Shown here in pieces: positions 55,497 through 64,000 of a DNA stretch of 64,000 nucleotides. Position numbers and translations under genes: made by a program. Position 1 is the stretch's first letter, and the number at the start of each line of letters is the position of its first letter. The DNA is taken from contig NZ_WLZY01000001.1 of the NCBI RefSeq assembly GCF_010122465.1, forward strand, positions 961,000-1,024,999, given 5' to 3'. The notes beneath the pieces were generated by a model. It saw only the letters and a program-made list of their open reading frames with translations, ran no database searches and was not told the DNA's origin. This DNA comes from Phytoactinopolyspora mesophila (GTDB lineage Bacteria; Actinomycetota; Actinomycetes; Jiangellales; Jiangellaceae).

Positions 55497-55773
55497 CGAC
55501 GTAGCGCTCGGAGAAGAACGACGCCAACGGCACGGTGCCGGCGAGAGCGATGAGCACCGCCGCCGTACCGGTCCAGCGTCGCTGGTAGACCAGCAGACCG
55601 GCGGCAACCAGATAGACGACGTACAGCCAGCCGTGAATCGGCGATACGACGTGGCTCATCGAGGGGTCGTCTGCCGGTCCGTAGCGAATGAACATCGCCA
55701 CACACAGGATGATCAGGAACACGCCCGAGATGTAAGCCATGACTCGGTAGAACGGAAGAGCGTCACGCTGCAC
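55462..55773 (-). CDS. DUF3817 family membrane protein
   Basis: 103-residue protein with three helices (FYRVMAYISGVFLIILCVAMFIRYG; IHGWLYVVYLVAAGLLVYQ; GTAAVLIALAGTVPLASFFSERY in part) and the conserved PIHGWLYxVYL and PLASF motifs of DUF3817. GTG follows TACCCT by six bases. Convergent overlap with SURF1 by 35 bases. Confidence 0.9.
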   Translation of the reverse strand: MQRDALPFYRVMAYISGVFLIILCVAMFIRYGPADDPSMSHVVSPIHGWLYVVYLVAAGLLVYQRRWTGTAAVLIALAGTVPLASFFSERYVVKRARVEARVR

Positions 55774-55875
55774 ACATCGAGGGTATTCCTCTCACCGATC
55801 TGCGCACACAGCGGCCCGCCCCGCGAAGCAAACCGGCAGGCCGGCCCGATGGCACCGGAACGTCACCGTACAGGG

Positions 55876-56784
55876 TCAGTCGGCAGGATCGTCAGGGTCG
55901 TCGGCCTCGGAGAGGAACTTCTCGAACTCGGCCCCGATCTCGTCAGCCGTCGGCATGGTTTTCAACTCAGCCATCAGGTTGCCGCGGGAGTTGCCGCCGG
56001 CAAACGCGTCGTACTGCGTCTCGAGAGCCTCGACCACCTCGGCCACTTGCTCGTTGCCGTTGACCTCCTCCTGAACGGCGCGCTCTGCCATCTCCGATGC
56101 CGTCTGAAGCTCCTGAACCGGCAGTAACAGCCCCGTGAGGGTGCTCAGAGCCCGGACCAGGCTCAACGATGACTGCGGGTACTCCGAATCGGAAAGGTAG
56201 TGCGGAACCTGAGCCACCAAGCCCACAGCGTCAAGGCCCGCTTCGCCGAGCCGGTATTGCAGTAACGACCCCGCGCTGCCGGGTACCCGCAGCTCCATGT
56301 TCAGAAGCTGCTCCTCTGGTACCAGGCCGCGCCGGGTGGCGTGGGCGCTGACGCCGATGGGCCTGGTGTGGGGCGTAGCCGTCGGGATGCCGTGGAATCC
56401 GACAGTCAGCCGTACCCCGAACCGTTCGATCAATTCGATGACCGCACCCGCGAAGGCCTCCCACATGACGTCCGGTTCCGGTCCGGACAGCAACAGGAAA
56501 GGCGCGCCGACGTCGTCCTGGTAGACGCGGATGGTCAGCTCGGGAGCCGCATAGTGTTTGAAGGCCCCTTCGGCGAAATACATCTCCGGCCGCCGGGACC
56601 GAAGGTCGATGAGACGGTCGGTGTCGAAACGCACGAGTTCACGGGATTCGAGGCTCTTCGCGAAATGATCAATCGCCCCGCCACCAGCACGGCCGGCATC
56701 TATGAACCCGTCGAGGCTGTACAGCAGCACGGGAGAGCCGAGCTCGGGCGCGTCGTCAACCAGCTCGTACAGAGCGTCAGTCAT
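55876..56784 (-). CDS. PAC2 family protein (proteasome assembly chaperone-like)
   Basis: 302-residue soluble protein with the PAC2 fold: VLLYSLDGFIDAGRAGGGAIDHF at the start, SRRPEMYFAEG, LLLSGPEPDVMWEAFAGAVIELIERFG, SLLQYRLGEAGLDAVGLVAQVPHYL and a Glu/Asp-rich tail. In actinobacteria such proteins accompany the Pup-proteasome system, though no proteasome gene is here. ATG 56784 is favoured because AGGAAG lies nine bases upstream within the longer frame. Confidence 0.9.
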   Translation of the reverse strand: MTDALYELVDDAPELGSPVLLYSLDGFIDAGRAGGGAIDHFAKSLESRELVRFDTDRLIDLRSRRPEMYFAEGAFKHYAAPELTIRVYQDDVGAPFLLLSGPEPDVMWEAFAGAVIELIERFGVRLTVGFHGIPTATPHTRPIGVSAHATRRGLVPEEQLLNMELRVPGSAGSLLQYRLGEAGLDAVGLVAQVPHYLSDSEYPQSSLSLVRALSTLTGLLLPVQELQTASEMAERAVQEEVNGNEQVAEVVEALETQYDAFAGGNSRGNLMAELKTMPTADEIGAEFEKFLSEADDPDDPAD

Positions 56785-56874
56785 ATCGGCCACTTCCTCG
56801 ATCACGGTGTCATGAGTTCTCTAGGGTCTCCCTGCACAACACCTGCGACAGCCCAGACCTTCCCGTGGAGCCGA

Positions 56875-57402
56875 TCACGCCGAAGGTGGTAGCAGATACC
56901 CGGGCGCCGCGGTATCGACAGGCTCGCGGTAGGGAAGGCCCAGCAATACACAGACGACGCCGAGAAAGGTCTCCGTCTCCCGCATCAGATCGTCAGCCTC
57001 ACGCGGACTCACCGCCGCGGGCAGGCCGGCCAGCGCCGCCGCCCGCTGCCCCGCCTTCGCAGCGAAGAACGCAGCCCATTCCGTGAGCTCCGGAGCCACC
57101 GCAGGAAGCAATTCCCACACGTTGCGGGGCCCGTGGCCGCGCCGCCTACCGCTGCCGTTTCGGGTCCGACGAGCTGCCGGGTGCGCGCGTGCGGCGAGAA
57201 CCGCCGCGGCAGCCCGCAACGCTCCGAGATGCGCTGCAGCGAACCGGTCATTGACCGTACTCGCCGTTGCCGCCTCCGCCAAGCAAGAACGCGCTTGATC
57301 GACCAGATCCAGCGTGGCGTGGCCCATCGGCGGACGAACCCGCCGTGGTGCGCCAGCGTTGGCAATCCTGGCTCCACTGACCTGGTCGTATTGCCTTGTC
57401 AT
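56875..57402 (-). CDS. SAV_6107-family HEPN domain protein
   Basis: 175-residue helical protein of the HEPN superfamily (LVDQARSCLAEAATASTVNDRFAAAHLGALRAAAAVLAAR, WELLPAVAPELTEWAAFFAAKAGQRAAAL in part). The canonical HEPN RNase motif RxxxxH is not obvious; RFAAAH is the nearest match. Good ribosome site (GGGAGG, seven bases). A perfect LexA-type box lies 23 bases upstream, so expression is probably DNA-damage controlled. Role unknown. Confidence 0.87.
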   Translation of the reverse strand: MTRQYDQVSGARIANAGAPRRVRPPMGHATLDLVDQARSCLAEAATASTVNDRFAAAHLGALRAAAAVLAARAHPAARRTRNGSGRRRGHGPRNVWELLPAVAPELTEWAAFFAAKAGQRAAALAGLPAAVSPREADDLMRETETFLGVVCVLLGLPYREPVDTAAPGYLLPPSA

Positions 57403-57424
57403 CGATTCCCTCCCTCACCGCGCG

Positions 57425-57440
57425 TCGAACGAATGTTCGA
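57425..57440. promoter_or_regulatory. LexA (SOS) box upstream of the HEPN gene
   Basis: TCGAAC-GAAT-GTTCGA, a perfect match to the actinobacterial SOS-box consensus TCGAAC-N4-GTTCGA. On the minus strand it lies just downstream of TAGGGT (57450-57455), a good -10, so LexA would block transcription start. The divergent FAD oxidase starts 64 bases away. Confidence 0.8.
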
Positions 57441-57503
57441 CTGACAAGAACCCTAGCACCCCCCTCCGACAGCCCGTCAAGGCTCGGCATAAGCTCACCC
57501 CCC

Positions 57504-58910
57504 GTGGCACGAATAGTTGTCGTCGGAGCCGGAGTGGCGGGCCTCGCCACCGGCATCAGGCTCGCCGATTTCGGACATCAGGTATCAATCCTCGAACAGA
57601 GTTCGAAGGCCGGTGGCCAGATAGGCATCGAGACCATCGATGGGCTTCCCGTTGACACCGGGCCCACCAGCTTCACGCTCCCGGCGGTGTTCCGCGATCT
57701 CTTCAGCAAGACCGGCCGCCCGCTCAACCGCGAGGTGGATCTTGTGCCACTGACGCCGTCTGTCCGGTACGTCTTTCCGGACGGCTCGCATCTGGACATA
57801 CCCAATGCGAGCCGCGCCGAGACCACCAGAGCCATCGACGAGGCGTTCGGCACCGGGGTCGGTGCGCAATGGGACCGGCTGATCCAGGATGCTCGCAACA
57901 TGTGGGAGGTGCTCCGGCCGCGGCTGGTCGATCACTGCCCGTCGCTGCGCGACATCGCCTGGCTCGCACTCCACCCGCGGGCCCGTCGAACGCTCCAACG
58001 GGGAAAGAGCCTGCGTGAGTTCGGCGCGCAGCATCTACGCGAGCCTCACCTGCAGCTTGTGCTCGAGGCCTACGCGACCTCGCTCGGCGGCATACCTTCG
58101 CGCACCCCGGCCGCGCTGGCCGCACTGGCGTATGTGGAACAGACCTTCGGCACCTGGACTGTAGCCGGCGGGCTGCCTGCCTTCGTCGAGGCGATGGAAC
58201 GACGTTTCACCGAGCGCGGCGGGGAGATCCGACTCGAGTCCCAGGCCACGCGCGTTGTCACCAAGGCGGGTGCGGTGAAGGCGGTCGAGCTCGCCGGCGG
58301 CGAGCGGGTGCCCGCCGAGTTCGTCGTGTGCACCGTTCCGGCCGGACAACTCGAACTCGACGGTGTGCGCGGCCGGCGCTGGACATCACCTCCGGCGGAA
58401 GGCCGCTCAGTCTTCACCATCCTCATGTCACTTCGCTCTCGTCCCAGCTTCCCCCAACGGACCGTCCTGCTGACCGACGACGGCCCCAACGTGACACTCA
58501 CGTACCGGGCAGGAACCGACCCGGCGAAGCCGTGCGCGCTGGCCCTGCACGCCGATTGCTCGGCTCACGGCGCGGAGCCGAAGCTCACCGACTGGACGGC
58601 CCCAGGTGCGGCTGACACACACGCGCAGCAGTTGCTCGGACTCGCCGCGGCCAGAGGTGTCGATCTCAAGGCTCAGGCCATGAGTCTGAGGTCTCGCACG
58701 CCGCACGACCTCGAGGAGACGCTGGGCGCGCCCGGCGGACGCATCTACGGCATGCCGTGGCACGGCGGCAGCTCGATACGGCGCCGGCTGGCCAACCGCT
58801 CGCCCGTGCACGGCCTGTACTTCGCCGGCGCCAGCGCACACCCCGGCGCCGGCCTTCCGATGGTCGCGATCTCCGCCATGCTGGTCACCGACCTCATCGG
58901 CCGCGCCTGA
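57504..58910 (+). CDS. FAD-dependent oxidase/desaturase (CrtI/protoporphyrinogen-oxidase-like)
   Basis: 468-residue flavoprotein of the NAD(P)/FAD superfamily: dinucleotide-binding GAGVAGLATGIRLADFGHQVSILEQ at the N-terminus with SSKAGGQIG, and a C-terminal motif LYFAGASAHPGAGLPMVAISAMLVTDLI like phytoene desaturases and related amine oxidases. GTG follows TAAGCT by eight bases (leaderless). No partner pathway gene is adjacent, so carotenoid, porphyrin or other substrates remain open; CrtI-like is closest by the C-terminal motif. Confidence 0.85.
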   Translation: MARIVVVGAGVAGLATGIRLADFGHQVSILEQSSKAGGQIGIETIDGLPVDTGPTSFTLPAVFRDLFSKTGRPLNREVDLVPLTPSVRYVFPDGSHLDIPNASRAETTRAIDEAFGTGVGAQWDRLIQDARNMWEVLRPRLVDHCPSLRDIAWLALHPRARRTLQRGKSLREFGAQHLREPHLQLVLEAYATSLGGIPSRTPAALAALAYVEQTFGTWTVAGGLPAFVEAMERRFTERGGEIRLESQATRVVTKAGAVKAVELAGGERVPAEFVVCTVPAGQLELDGVRGRRWTSPPAEGRSVFTILMSLRSRPSFPQRTVLLTDDGPNVTLTYRAGTDPAKPCALALHADCSAHGAEPKLTDWTAPGAADTHAQQLLGLAAARGVDLKAQAMSLRSRTPHDLEETLGAPGGRIYGMPWHGGSSIRRRLANRSPVHGLYFAGASAHPGAGLPMVAISAMLVTDLIGRA

Positions 58911-58929
58911 GCCCCTCACACACTCCCGG

Positions 58930-59013
58930 TGATCGTGAGCGGATTCTGGTTGTGATCGGCAGGAGATCTTTGCGAAATGTCGCATTTGTGGAACAAGAAT
59001 CCGCTCACGATCA
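58930..59013. repeat. TGATC-edged inverted repeat after the FAD oxidase
   Basis: Perfect 18-base arms (58930-58947 and 58996-59013) around a loop that holds AAATG-TCG-CATTT. Edges TGATCG/CGATCA match the other TGATC-edged palindromes. Confidence 0.85.
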
Positions 59014-59021
59014 TCGAAAAA

Positions 59022-59051
59022 GGGCCGGGACCAGAGGTCTGGTCCCGGCCC
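59022..59051 (-). terminator. intrinsic terminator of metF
   Basis: 14-base perfect stem with a 2-base loop, followed on the minus strand by a run of five T. It lies 27 bases beyond the metF stop codon and also faces the FAD oxidase transcript. Confidence 0.9.
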
Positions 59052-59077
59052 CATCTCGAGGCTGTGTATGTTCGCCG

Positions 59078-60004
59078 TCAGGCGGGCGTCAGCGCCGCGC
59101 CGAGGCCGAGGTGCTCGTAGATCTCACGCGTCGCGGTGGAGCGGTTCAACGTGATGAAGTGCAGCCCTGGTGCGCCTTCCTCCATCAACCGCTCACACAT
59201 CTCGGTGGCGACCTCCACCCCTATGGCGCGCACCGCCTCGCGGTCGTCGGCCACCGCGTGCAAGCGCTCGGCCAGCTTGGACGGAAATGCCGCGCCACAC
59301 AACTGGGCGAACTTCTCGATCTGCTTGACATTGGTGACGGGCATGATGCCCGGGATGATCGGTTTGTCGCTGCCCGCGGCCGTCACCCGGTCGCGCAACC
59401 GCAGGTAGTCCTCGACGTTGAAGAACATCTGAGTGATCGCGAAATCGGCGCCGGCATCGAATTTGCCGACGAGATAGCGGACATCGGTGTCGAGATCGGG
59501 CGAGCGCGGATGCTTCTCGGGGAACGCCGCCACACCAACACAGAAGTCACCCACGGACTTCACGAGCCGGACGAGCTCCTCCGAATAGTTCAGCCCTTCC
59601 GGATGGGGCTTCCAGTCAGCCTGTGGATCGCCGGGCGGGTCTCCGCGCAGCGCGAGGATGTTGCGGATGCCTACGTCGGCGTATTGGCCGATCACGTGGC
59701 GCAACTCCGCAACCGAGTGGTTGACGGCGGTCAGATGGCCCATGGCGGTCAAGGTGGTGTCCATAGCCACCTGGCCGGTCACCTGGACGGTTTGTTCCCT
59801 ACTGGTGCCGCCGGCGCCGTAGGTGACCGAGATGAAGGTCGGCTGTAGCCGCTCCAACTCCCTCATTGTCCGCCAGAACAGCTCTTCGGCTTCTGGGCTT
59901 TTGGGTGCGAAGAACTCGAACGAGTACGACCGCCCTCCAGCGGCCAGGAGCTCTCGGATAGTCGGTCCGTTTCCTTGTGTGGTCGTCGGCAATCCTTGAG
60001 ACAT
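59078..60004 (-). CDS. metF: methylenetetrahydrofolate reductase
   Basis: 308-residue FAD enzyme reducing 5,10-methylene- to 5-methyl-tetrahydrofolate for methionine synthesis. TIM-barrel signatures: [69 protein letters not shown] 60004 follows TATCGT by seven bases (leaderless pattern); a longer frame from 60031 is possible. Ends at a strong terminator. Confidence 0.95.
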   Translation of the reverse strand: MSQGLPTTTQGNGPTIRELLAAGGRSYSFEFFAPKSPEAEELFWRTMRELERLQPTFISVTYGAGGTSREQTVQVTGQVAMDTTLTAMGHLTAVNHSVAELRHVIGQYADVGIRNILALRGDPPGDPQADWKPHPEGLNYSEELVRLVKSVGDFCVGVAAFPEKHPRSPDLDTDVRYLVGKFDAGADFAITQMFFNVEDYLRLRDRVTAAGSDKPIIPGIMPVTNVKQIEKFAQLCGAAFPSKLAERLHAVADDREAVRAIGVEVATEMCERLMEEGAPGLHFITLNRSTATREIYEHLGLGAALTPA

Positions 60005-60110
60005 ATCCGCCACGATAGCCGACTTGCTCATTTTTCGAACGCCAGATCTCAGGCTATGGGATGGGTACCGGGCGCCCAGGAGCCTCGCTCAGCGGCATAA
60101 CCTTGCACCC

Positions 60111-61199
60111 GTGATGCCTTCCGCCGAAGACCCTGTCGGCCCGCTTCGACCCCGGATTCAGCAGACCCTGGACCGGTTCCTCGATCGGCAGCGTGACCTC
60201 CTAGAACCGATCAGTGAAGAGCTGCTCCCGTTGATCGACGCGGCCGCGGATTTGCTTCGCGGCGGCAAGCGGCTGCGGCCCGCGTTCTGCTATTGGGGCT
60301 GGCGCGCAGCGGACGAGTTCGCGGCCGACGACGATGTGGTGATCACCACAGGCGCGGCCCTGGAGCTGTTCCAAGCCGCCGCATTGGTTCACGACGACGT
60401 GATCGACGATTCCGACACCCGTCGCGGCCGGCCGTCCACGCATCGGCGCTTCGCCACCCACCACCTCGATGCGCGCTGGCACGGCGACGGCTCGAGTTTC
60501 GGCAGGGCCACCGCCATCCTCGTCGGCGATCTGCTGCTCGGTTGGAGCGACGAGATGTTCTCCACGGCCGGACTCAGCGAGAGCGCCACCAGACGTGCAC
60601 GCCCGGTCTTCGAGCGGATGCGCACCGAGGTGGGCGCCGGCCAGTATCTCGACATCCTCGCCCAGGCCGACACCGCGGTCAGCCCGGCCGATCAGGTCGA
60701 GCGGGCCAGACGGGTCATCGTCCACAAGTCCGCGCGATATTCGGTCGAGCATCCGCTGGTGCTGGGTGGACGCATCGCAGGAGCACCCGAGCAGCTCGTC
60801 GACGAGTACTCGAAGTACGGCGGCGCGCTCGGCGAGGCCTTCCAACTCCGCGACGACATCCTCGGAGTCTTCGGTGATCCCCGTGAGACCGGAAAGCCGG
60901 CAGGAGACGACCTCCGCGAAGGCAAGCGGACGGTCCTCGTCGCCTATGCCCGTCAACACGCCAGCAGCGCGCAAGCCAAGATGCTGACCGACCTGCTCGG
61001 TGACCCGGACCTCGACATCAAGGGCGTCGACCACCTTCGGCAGGTGCTGGTCGACACCGGGGCGGTAGGCCGGGTAGAGGCACGCATCACCGAACTCATC
61101 TCGGATGCCGAGGCTGCGCTCAAACGGGCCGCCCTACACGGCGCCGGCCAGCAGGCGTTGGCCTCCCTCATCACCCTCGCGACGACCCGCACCCGCTGA
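60111..61199 (+). CDS. polyprenyl (trans-prenyl) diphosphate synthase
   Basis: 362-residue prenyltransferase. First aspartate-rich motif ALVHDDVIDDSDTRRG (about 93-108), second QLRDDILGVFGDP (about 247-259). Condenses isopentenyl diphosphate with allylic diphosphates to a product such as geranylgeranyl or longer chains; chain length cannot be told. GTG 60111 follows TAACCT by seven bases (leaderless). Divergent from metF. Confidence 0.95.
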   Translation: MMPSAEDPVGPLRPRIQQTLDRFLDRQRDLLEPISEELLPLIDAAADLLRGGKRLRPAFCYWGWRAADEFAADDDVVITTGAALELFQAAALVHDDVIDDSDTRRGRPSTHRRFATHHLDARWHGDGSSFGRATAILVGDLLLGWSDEMFSTAGLSESATRRARPVFERMRTEVGAGQYLDILAQADTAVSPADQVERARRVIVHKSARYSVEHPLVLGGRIAGAPEQLVDEYSKYGGALGEAFQLRDDILGVFGDPRETGKPAGDDLREGKRTVLVAYARQHASSAQAKMLTDLLGDPDLDIKGVDHLRQVLVDTGAVGRVEARITELISDAEAALKRAALHGAGQQALASLITLATTRTR

Positions 61200-61221
61200 G
61201 CCTCGCCACGACGTCAGCATC

Positions 61222-61265
61222 GCGTCCTGCAGAGCGAGCGCCAGAGGCCTCACACTGCAGGACGC
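61222..61265. repeat. third TGCAGGACG hairpin, between convergent genes
   Basis: GCGTCCTGCAG (61222-61232) pairs perfectly with CTGCAGGACGC (61255-61265). Same motif as the two hairpins at 16.2 kb but with arms in inverted order. Ten bases before the fabI end, so it may end both the prenyl synthase and fabI transcripts. Confidence 0.85.
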
Positions 61266-61274
61266 AACCGACTG

Positions 61275-62039
61275 TCACGCGCCGACGGCGTGCACTCCTC
61301 CGTCGACATGCACGATCTCGCCGGTGGTCTTCGGGAACCAGTCGGACAGCAACGCGACCACTCCCCTGGCAGCAGGCTCGGGGTCGCTCAAGTCCCAGCC
61401 CAGCGGGGCGCGCTTGTCCCACACACCTTCGAACTCGTCGAAGCCCGGAATGGACCGCGCCGCCATCGTCTTGACCGGTCCGGCCGAAATCAGGTTGACC
61501 CTGATCCCCTGCCCGCCCAGGTATTTGGCCAGATAGCGAGATGTGGACTCGAGCCCGGCCTTCGCGACCCCCATCCAGTCGTATCCGGGCCAGGCCATCT
61601 GCGCGTCGAAATCCATGCCAACCACCGAGCCGCCGCTCGGCATCAGCGGCAACGTGGCCATAGTCAGCGACTTCAGCGAGTAAGCCGAAACGTGGAAGGC
61701 CCTCGACACATCCTCGAACGGCGCCTCGAGGAACGAGCCGCCCAAGGCAGTCTGCGGCGCAAAAGCGACCGAATGTACGACGCCGTCCAACCCGTCGACA
61801 TGCTCCCGGACTCGGTCTGCGAGCGTTTCCAACTGCTCGTCGTTCTGAACATCCAGCTCGAGCACCGGCGCCGGTTCGGGCAACCGTTTCGCGATCCGCT
61901 CCACCAAACTCATCCGGCCGAACCCGGTCAAAACCACCGTCGCGCCCTGCTGCTGAGCCAGTCTGGCCACCTGGAAGGCGAACGACGACTCCGTGAGTAC
62001 GCCAGTCACCAGCACGCGCTTGCCGTCGAGGATTCCCAT
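61275..62039 (-). CDS. fabI: enoyl-ACP reductase (InhA/FabI type)
   Basis: 254-residue short-chain reductase of fatty acid synthase II: MGILDGKRVLVTGVLTESSFAFQVA, HSVAFAPQTALGG, the YDWMGVAKAG active site (Tyr-x6-Lys), GPVKTMAARSIPGF. Starts five bases after fabG; ATG 62039 is preferred over TTG 62048. The fabG-fabI order matches mycobacterial mabA-inhA. Confidence 0.96.
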   Translation of the reverse strand: MGILDGKRVLVTGVLTESSFAFQVARLAQQQGATVVLTGFGRMSLVERIAKRLPEPAPVLELDVQNDEQLETLADRVREHVDGLDGVVHSVAFAPQTALGGSFLEAPFEDVSRAFHVSAYSLKSLTMATLPLMPSGGSVVGMDFDAQMAWPGYDWMGVAKAGLESTSRYLAKYLGGQGIRVNLISAGPVKTMAARSIPGFDEFEGVWDKRAPLGWDLSDPEPAARGVVALLSDWFPKTTGEIVHVDGGVHAVGA

Positions 62040-62044
62040 GCTCG

Positions 62045-62884
<840 letters not shown>

Positions 62885-62899
62885 TCAGGACTTTTCGGG

Positions 62900-63109
62900 T
62901 CAGGAATCCTCGAGGCGGAAGCCCACCTTCATACCAACCTGGATGTGTTCGACCTCGCCATCGACGAGTTGACCACGAATCTCCGTGACCTCGAACCAAT
63001 CCAGATGACGCAACGTCTGTGAAGCTCGCTCGATCCCGTTGCGAATCGCGTGGTCGATTCCCTCCGGAGAGGTTCCGACGATCTCGGTGACCCGGTAGGT
63101 CCGGTTCAT
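62900..63109 (-). CDS. dodecin family flavin-binding protein
   Basis: 69-residue protein that forms a dodecameric flavin store. The pattern YRVTEIVGTSPEGIDHAIRNGIERASQTLRHLDWFEVTEIRG, then GxVxHxQVGMKVGFRLED, is characteristic (key residues W in LDWFEV and Q in IQVGMKV). AGGAGG lies six bases before ATG. Confidence 0.95.
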   Translation of the reverse strand: MNRTYRVTEIVGTSPEGIDHAIRNGIERASQTLRHLDWFEVTEIRGQLVDGEVEHIQVGMKVGFRLEDS

Positions 63110-63181
63110 GTCCGTCCTCCTCATGCTCGCACGGCGGACCAATAGTGGCCCTACGGTGATTCTCCTCCTACCGTGGCAGGT

Positions 63182-63526
63182 GTGAACCGGATTCACCGAA
63201 CCCACGGCCGTCGTGACGAGCCAGTGCAATCCGTCACCACGGCAGCGCAGGGACGCAGCCACGACCTGCGCTCCCGGCGGAACCGCTACCTGTGGATGAT
63301 GGGGATCCGGATCGCCTGCCTGCCACTGGCAGTGATCACCACCGGCTGGGTGCGTTGGTTCTTCATCGCCGGCGCAGTGGTCCTGCCGTATATCGCCGTC
63401 GTCATCGCCAATGCCGCGAGCCGGCCGGCTCCTGGGATCATCCAGGAGGTAACGCCTCCGCAACGTGCTCAATTACCAGCAACGACGCCGAACCGAAAAC
63501 TAAATGATCAAAAACACCGCAGTTAG
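63182..63526 (+). CDS. DUF3099 family membrane protein
   Basis: 114-residue protein with a basic N-terminus (SHDLRSRRNRYLWMMGIRI) and two helices (MMGIRIACLPLAVI and WFFIAGAVVLPYIAVVIANA), as in DUF3099. GTG 63182 follows TACCGT by seven bases (leaderless pattern) and is preferred over the in-frame GTG 63173 inside that hexamer. Function unknown; it is often near fabG-fabI in actinobacteria. Confidence 0.86.
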   Translation: MNRIHRTHGRRDEPVQSVTTAAQGRSHDLRSRRNRYLWMMGIRIACLPLAVITTGWVRWFFIAGAVVLPYIAVVIANAASRPAPGIIQEVTPPQRAQLPATTPNRKLNDQKHRS

Positions 63527-64000
63527 CTCTTCCGGTGGGCTCCGTTCACGTGTAATACTCCCCACGCGCACGTTCCGCATTCCCCCGTCGGTGCGCTGCG
63601 TAGCGACGACGTCGGGCGGCTTCCCCCGTGGCTGCCCGGCGTCGCCGCCTTCTCGGGGTTTTCTCGGGTGGCGGTCGGCGAAGAAATCCCATCCTTGCCC
63701 GCGGCTCGCTCGTTCCTCGCTCGCTGATGCCCACCGCACCATGGATGGGACTTCTGCCCCAAGCTCCTCGTCCCCGCTCGGCGGCGATGGCGGCTTCTAA
63801 CTATTACTTGCTCGTCCTCGCTGGCGCTCGTCCTCACCGATGCCCGCCACACCCCGGATGGGACCGCTCCCCCCAACCCCCGCTCCCCCCAACCCCCGCT
63901 CCCCCGCCTTCACCCTCACCTTTCTCGGTGATCGTCAGTGGGTTGTGGTCGCGGAACCGCCACCCCAAACCACGGACCATCACCGCGTCCCGACCACCAC
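63527..64000. repeat. repeat-rich intergenic end, copy C of the compound repeat
   Basis: Imperfect arms GAAATCCCATCC (63683-63694) and GGATGGGACTTC (63743-63754) surround a core which, on the minus strand, reads CCATGGTGCGGTGGGCATC and GCGAGGAACGAG as at 41.5 kb. A 16-base unit CCCCCCAACCCCCGCT occurs twice in tandem (63869-63900). A further TGATCG-edged repeat starts near 63930 and is cut by the window edge. Open frames here are repeat translations, not genes. Confidence 0.75.

Noticed and set aside
63504..63876. Open frames on both strands at the right edge
   Set aside because: They consist of the compound repeat and C-runs; no ribosome sites and overlapping in several frames.

Overview
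This is a GC-rich chromosomal segment from an actinobacterium. The evidence is SepH (DUF3071), DUF3159, DUF5998, DUF7455, DUF3099 and SAV_6107-type HEPN proteins, a primary sigma factor with a long Ala/Lys/Pro-rich N-terminus, an MprA/MprB/PepD module, a DUF222-HNH (13E12-type) protein, coproporphyrin-type ferrochelatase, many GTG/TTG starts, and many genes whose start codon lies 5-8 bases after a TANNNT -10 hexamer (leaderless pattern). The set would fit a Jiangella- or nocardioform-like actinomycete, but the genus cannot be fixed from sequence reading alone. No rRNA, tRNA, CRISPR array, prophage or classical insertion sequence was seen; the window is mostly core chromosome.

Layout. 1-3 kb: end of a LigD-type primase/polymerase, MsrB, a minimal GntR regulator and a solitary HisKA_3 kinase. 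3-9.5 kb, mostly minus strand: an MMPL transporter translationally coupled to cydA-cydB (cytochrome bd), then a NarL-type two-component pair. 9.6-13 kb: XRE-NTPase-TPR regulator and DUF3159 protein. 13-18 kb: inositol-monophosphatase-like enzyme bracketed by a 44-bp inverted repeat, ferrochelatase, a lipoprotein and SepH. 18-25.5 kb: small basic protein, ECF sigma factor with a coupled downstream protein, phosphodiesterase/phosphatase, DUF5998, GNAT/acyl-CoA-synthetase fusion, a 59-residue membrane protein, a secreted beta-helix protein. 25.8-32.5 kb: alpha/beta hydrolase, ABC exporter plus LolA-like protein, divergent from an OmpR-type two-component system, then a membrane protein.

32.6-41.3 kb: topoisomerase IV parC and parE, with beta-carbonic anhydrase, a Na/Ca exchanger and a DUF222-HNH protein between them, then DUF7455. 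41.6-46.7 kb, minus strand: rhomboid protease, primary sigma factor, PAS-GAF-PP2C phosphatase, HhH-GPD protein, UspA. 46.8-53.3 kb, plus strand: dinB-mprA-mprB-pepD followed by an ATP-dependent DNA ligase, joining DNA repair to envelope stress. 53.4-64 kb: membrane protein, SURF1, DUF3817, PAC2, HEPN protein under a perfect LexA-type box, FAD oxidase, metF, polyprenyl diphosphate synthase, fabI-fabG, dodecin and DUF3099.

The least explained material is between genes. At least three families of palindromic repeats occupy gene ends: TGATC-edged palindromes that in three cases contain the stop codon of the flanking gene, TGCAGGACG hairpins, and a larger compound repeat at about 7.5, 41.5 and 63.7 kb. 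A perfect 50-bp palindrome, a three-way-junction element after the HNH gene, a perfect SOS box in front of a HEPN gene and 11-bp-spaced direct repeats upstream of mprA and pepD are the main non-coding observations. No wholly new multi-gene system is evident; the strongest novelty candidates are the SOS-controlled HEPN gene, the stop-codon palindromes and the MMPL-cytochrome bd coupling.
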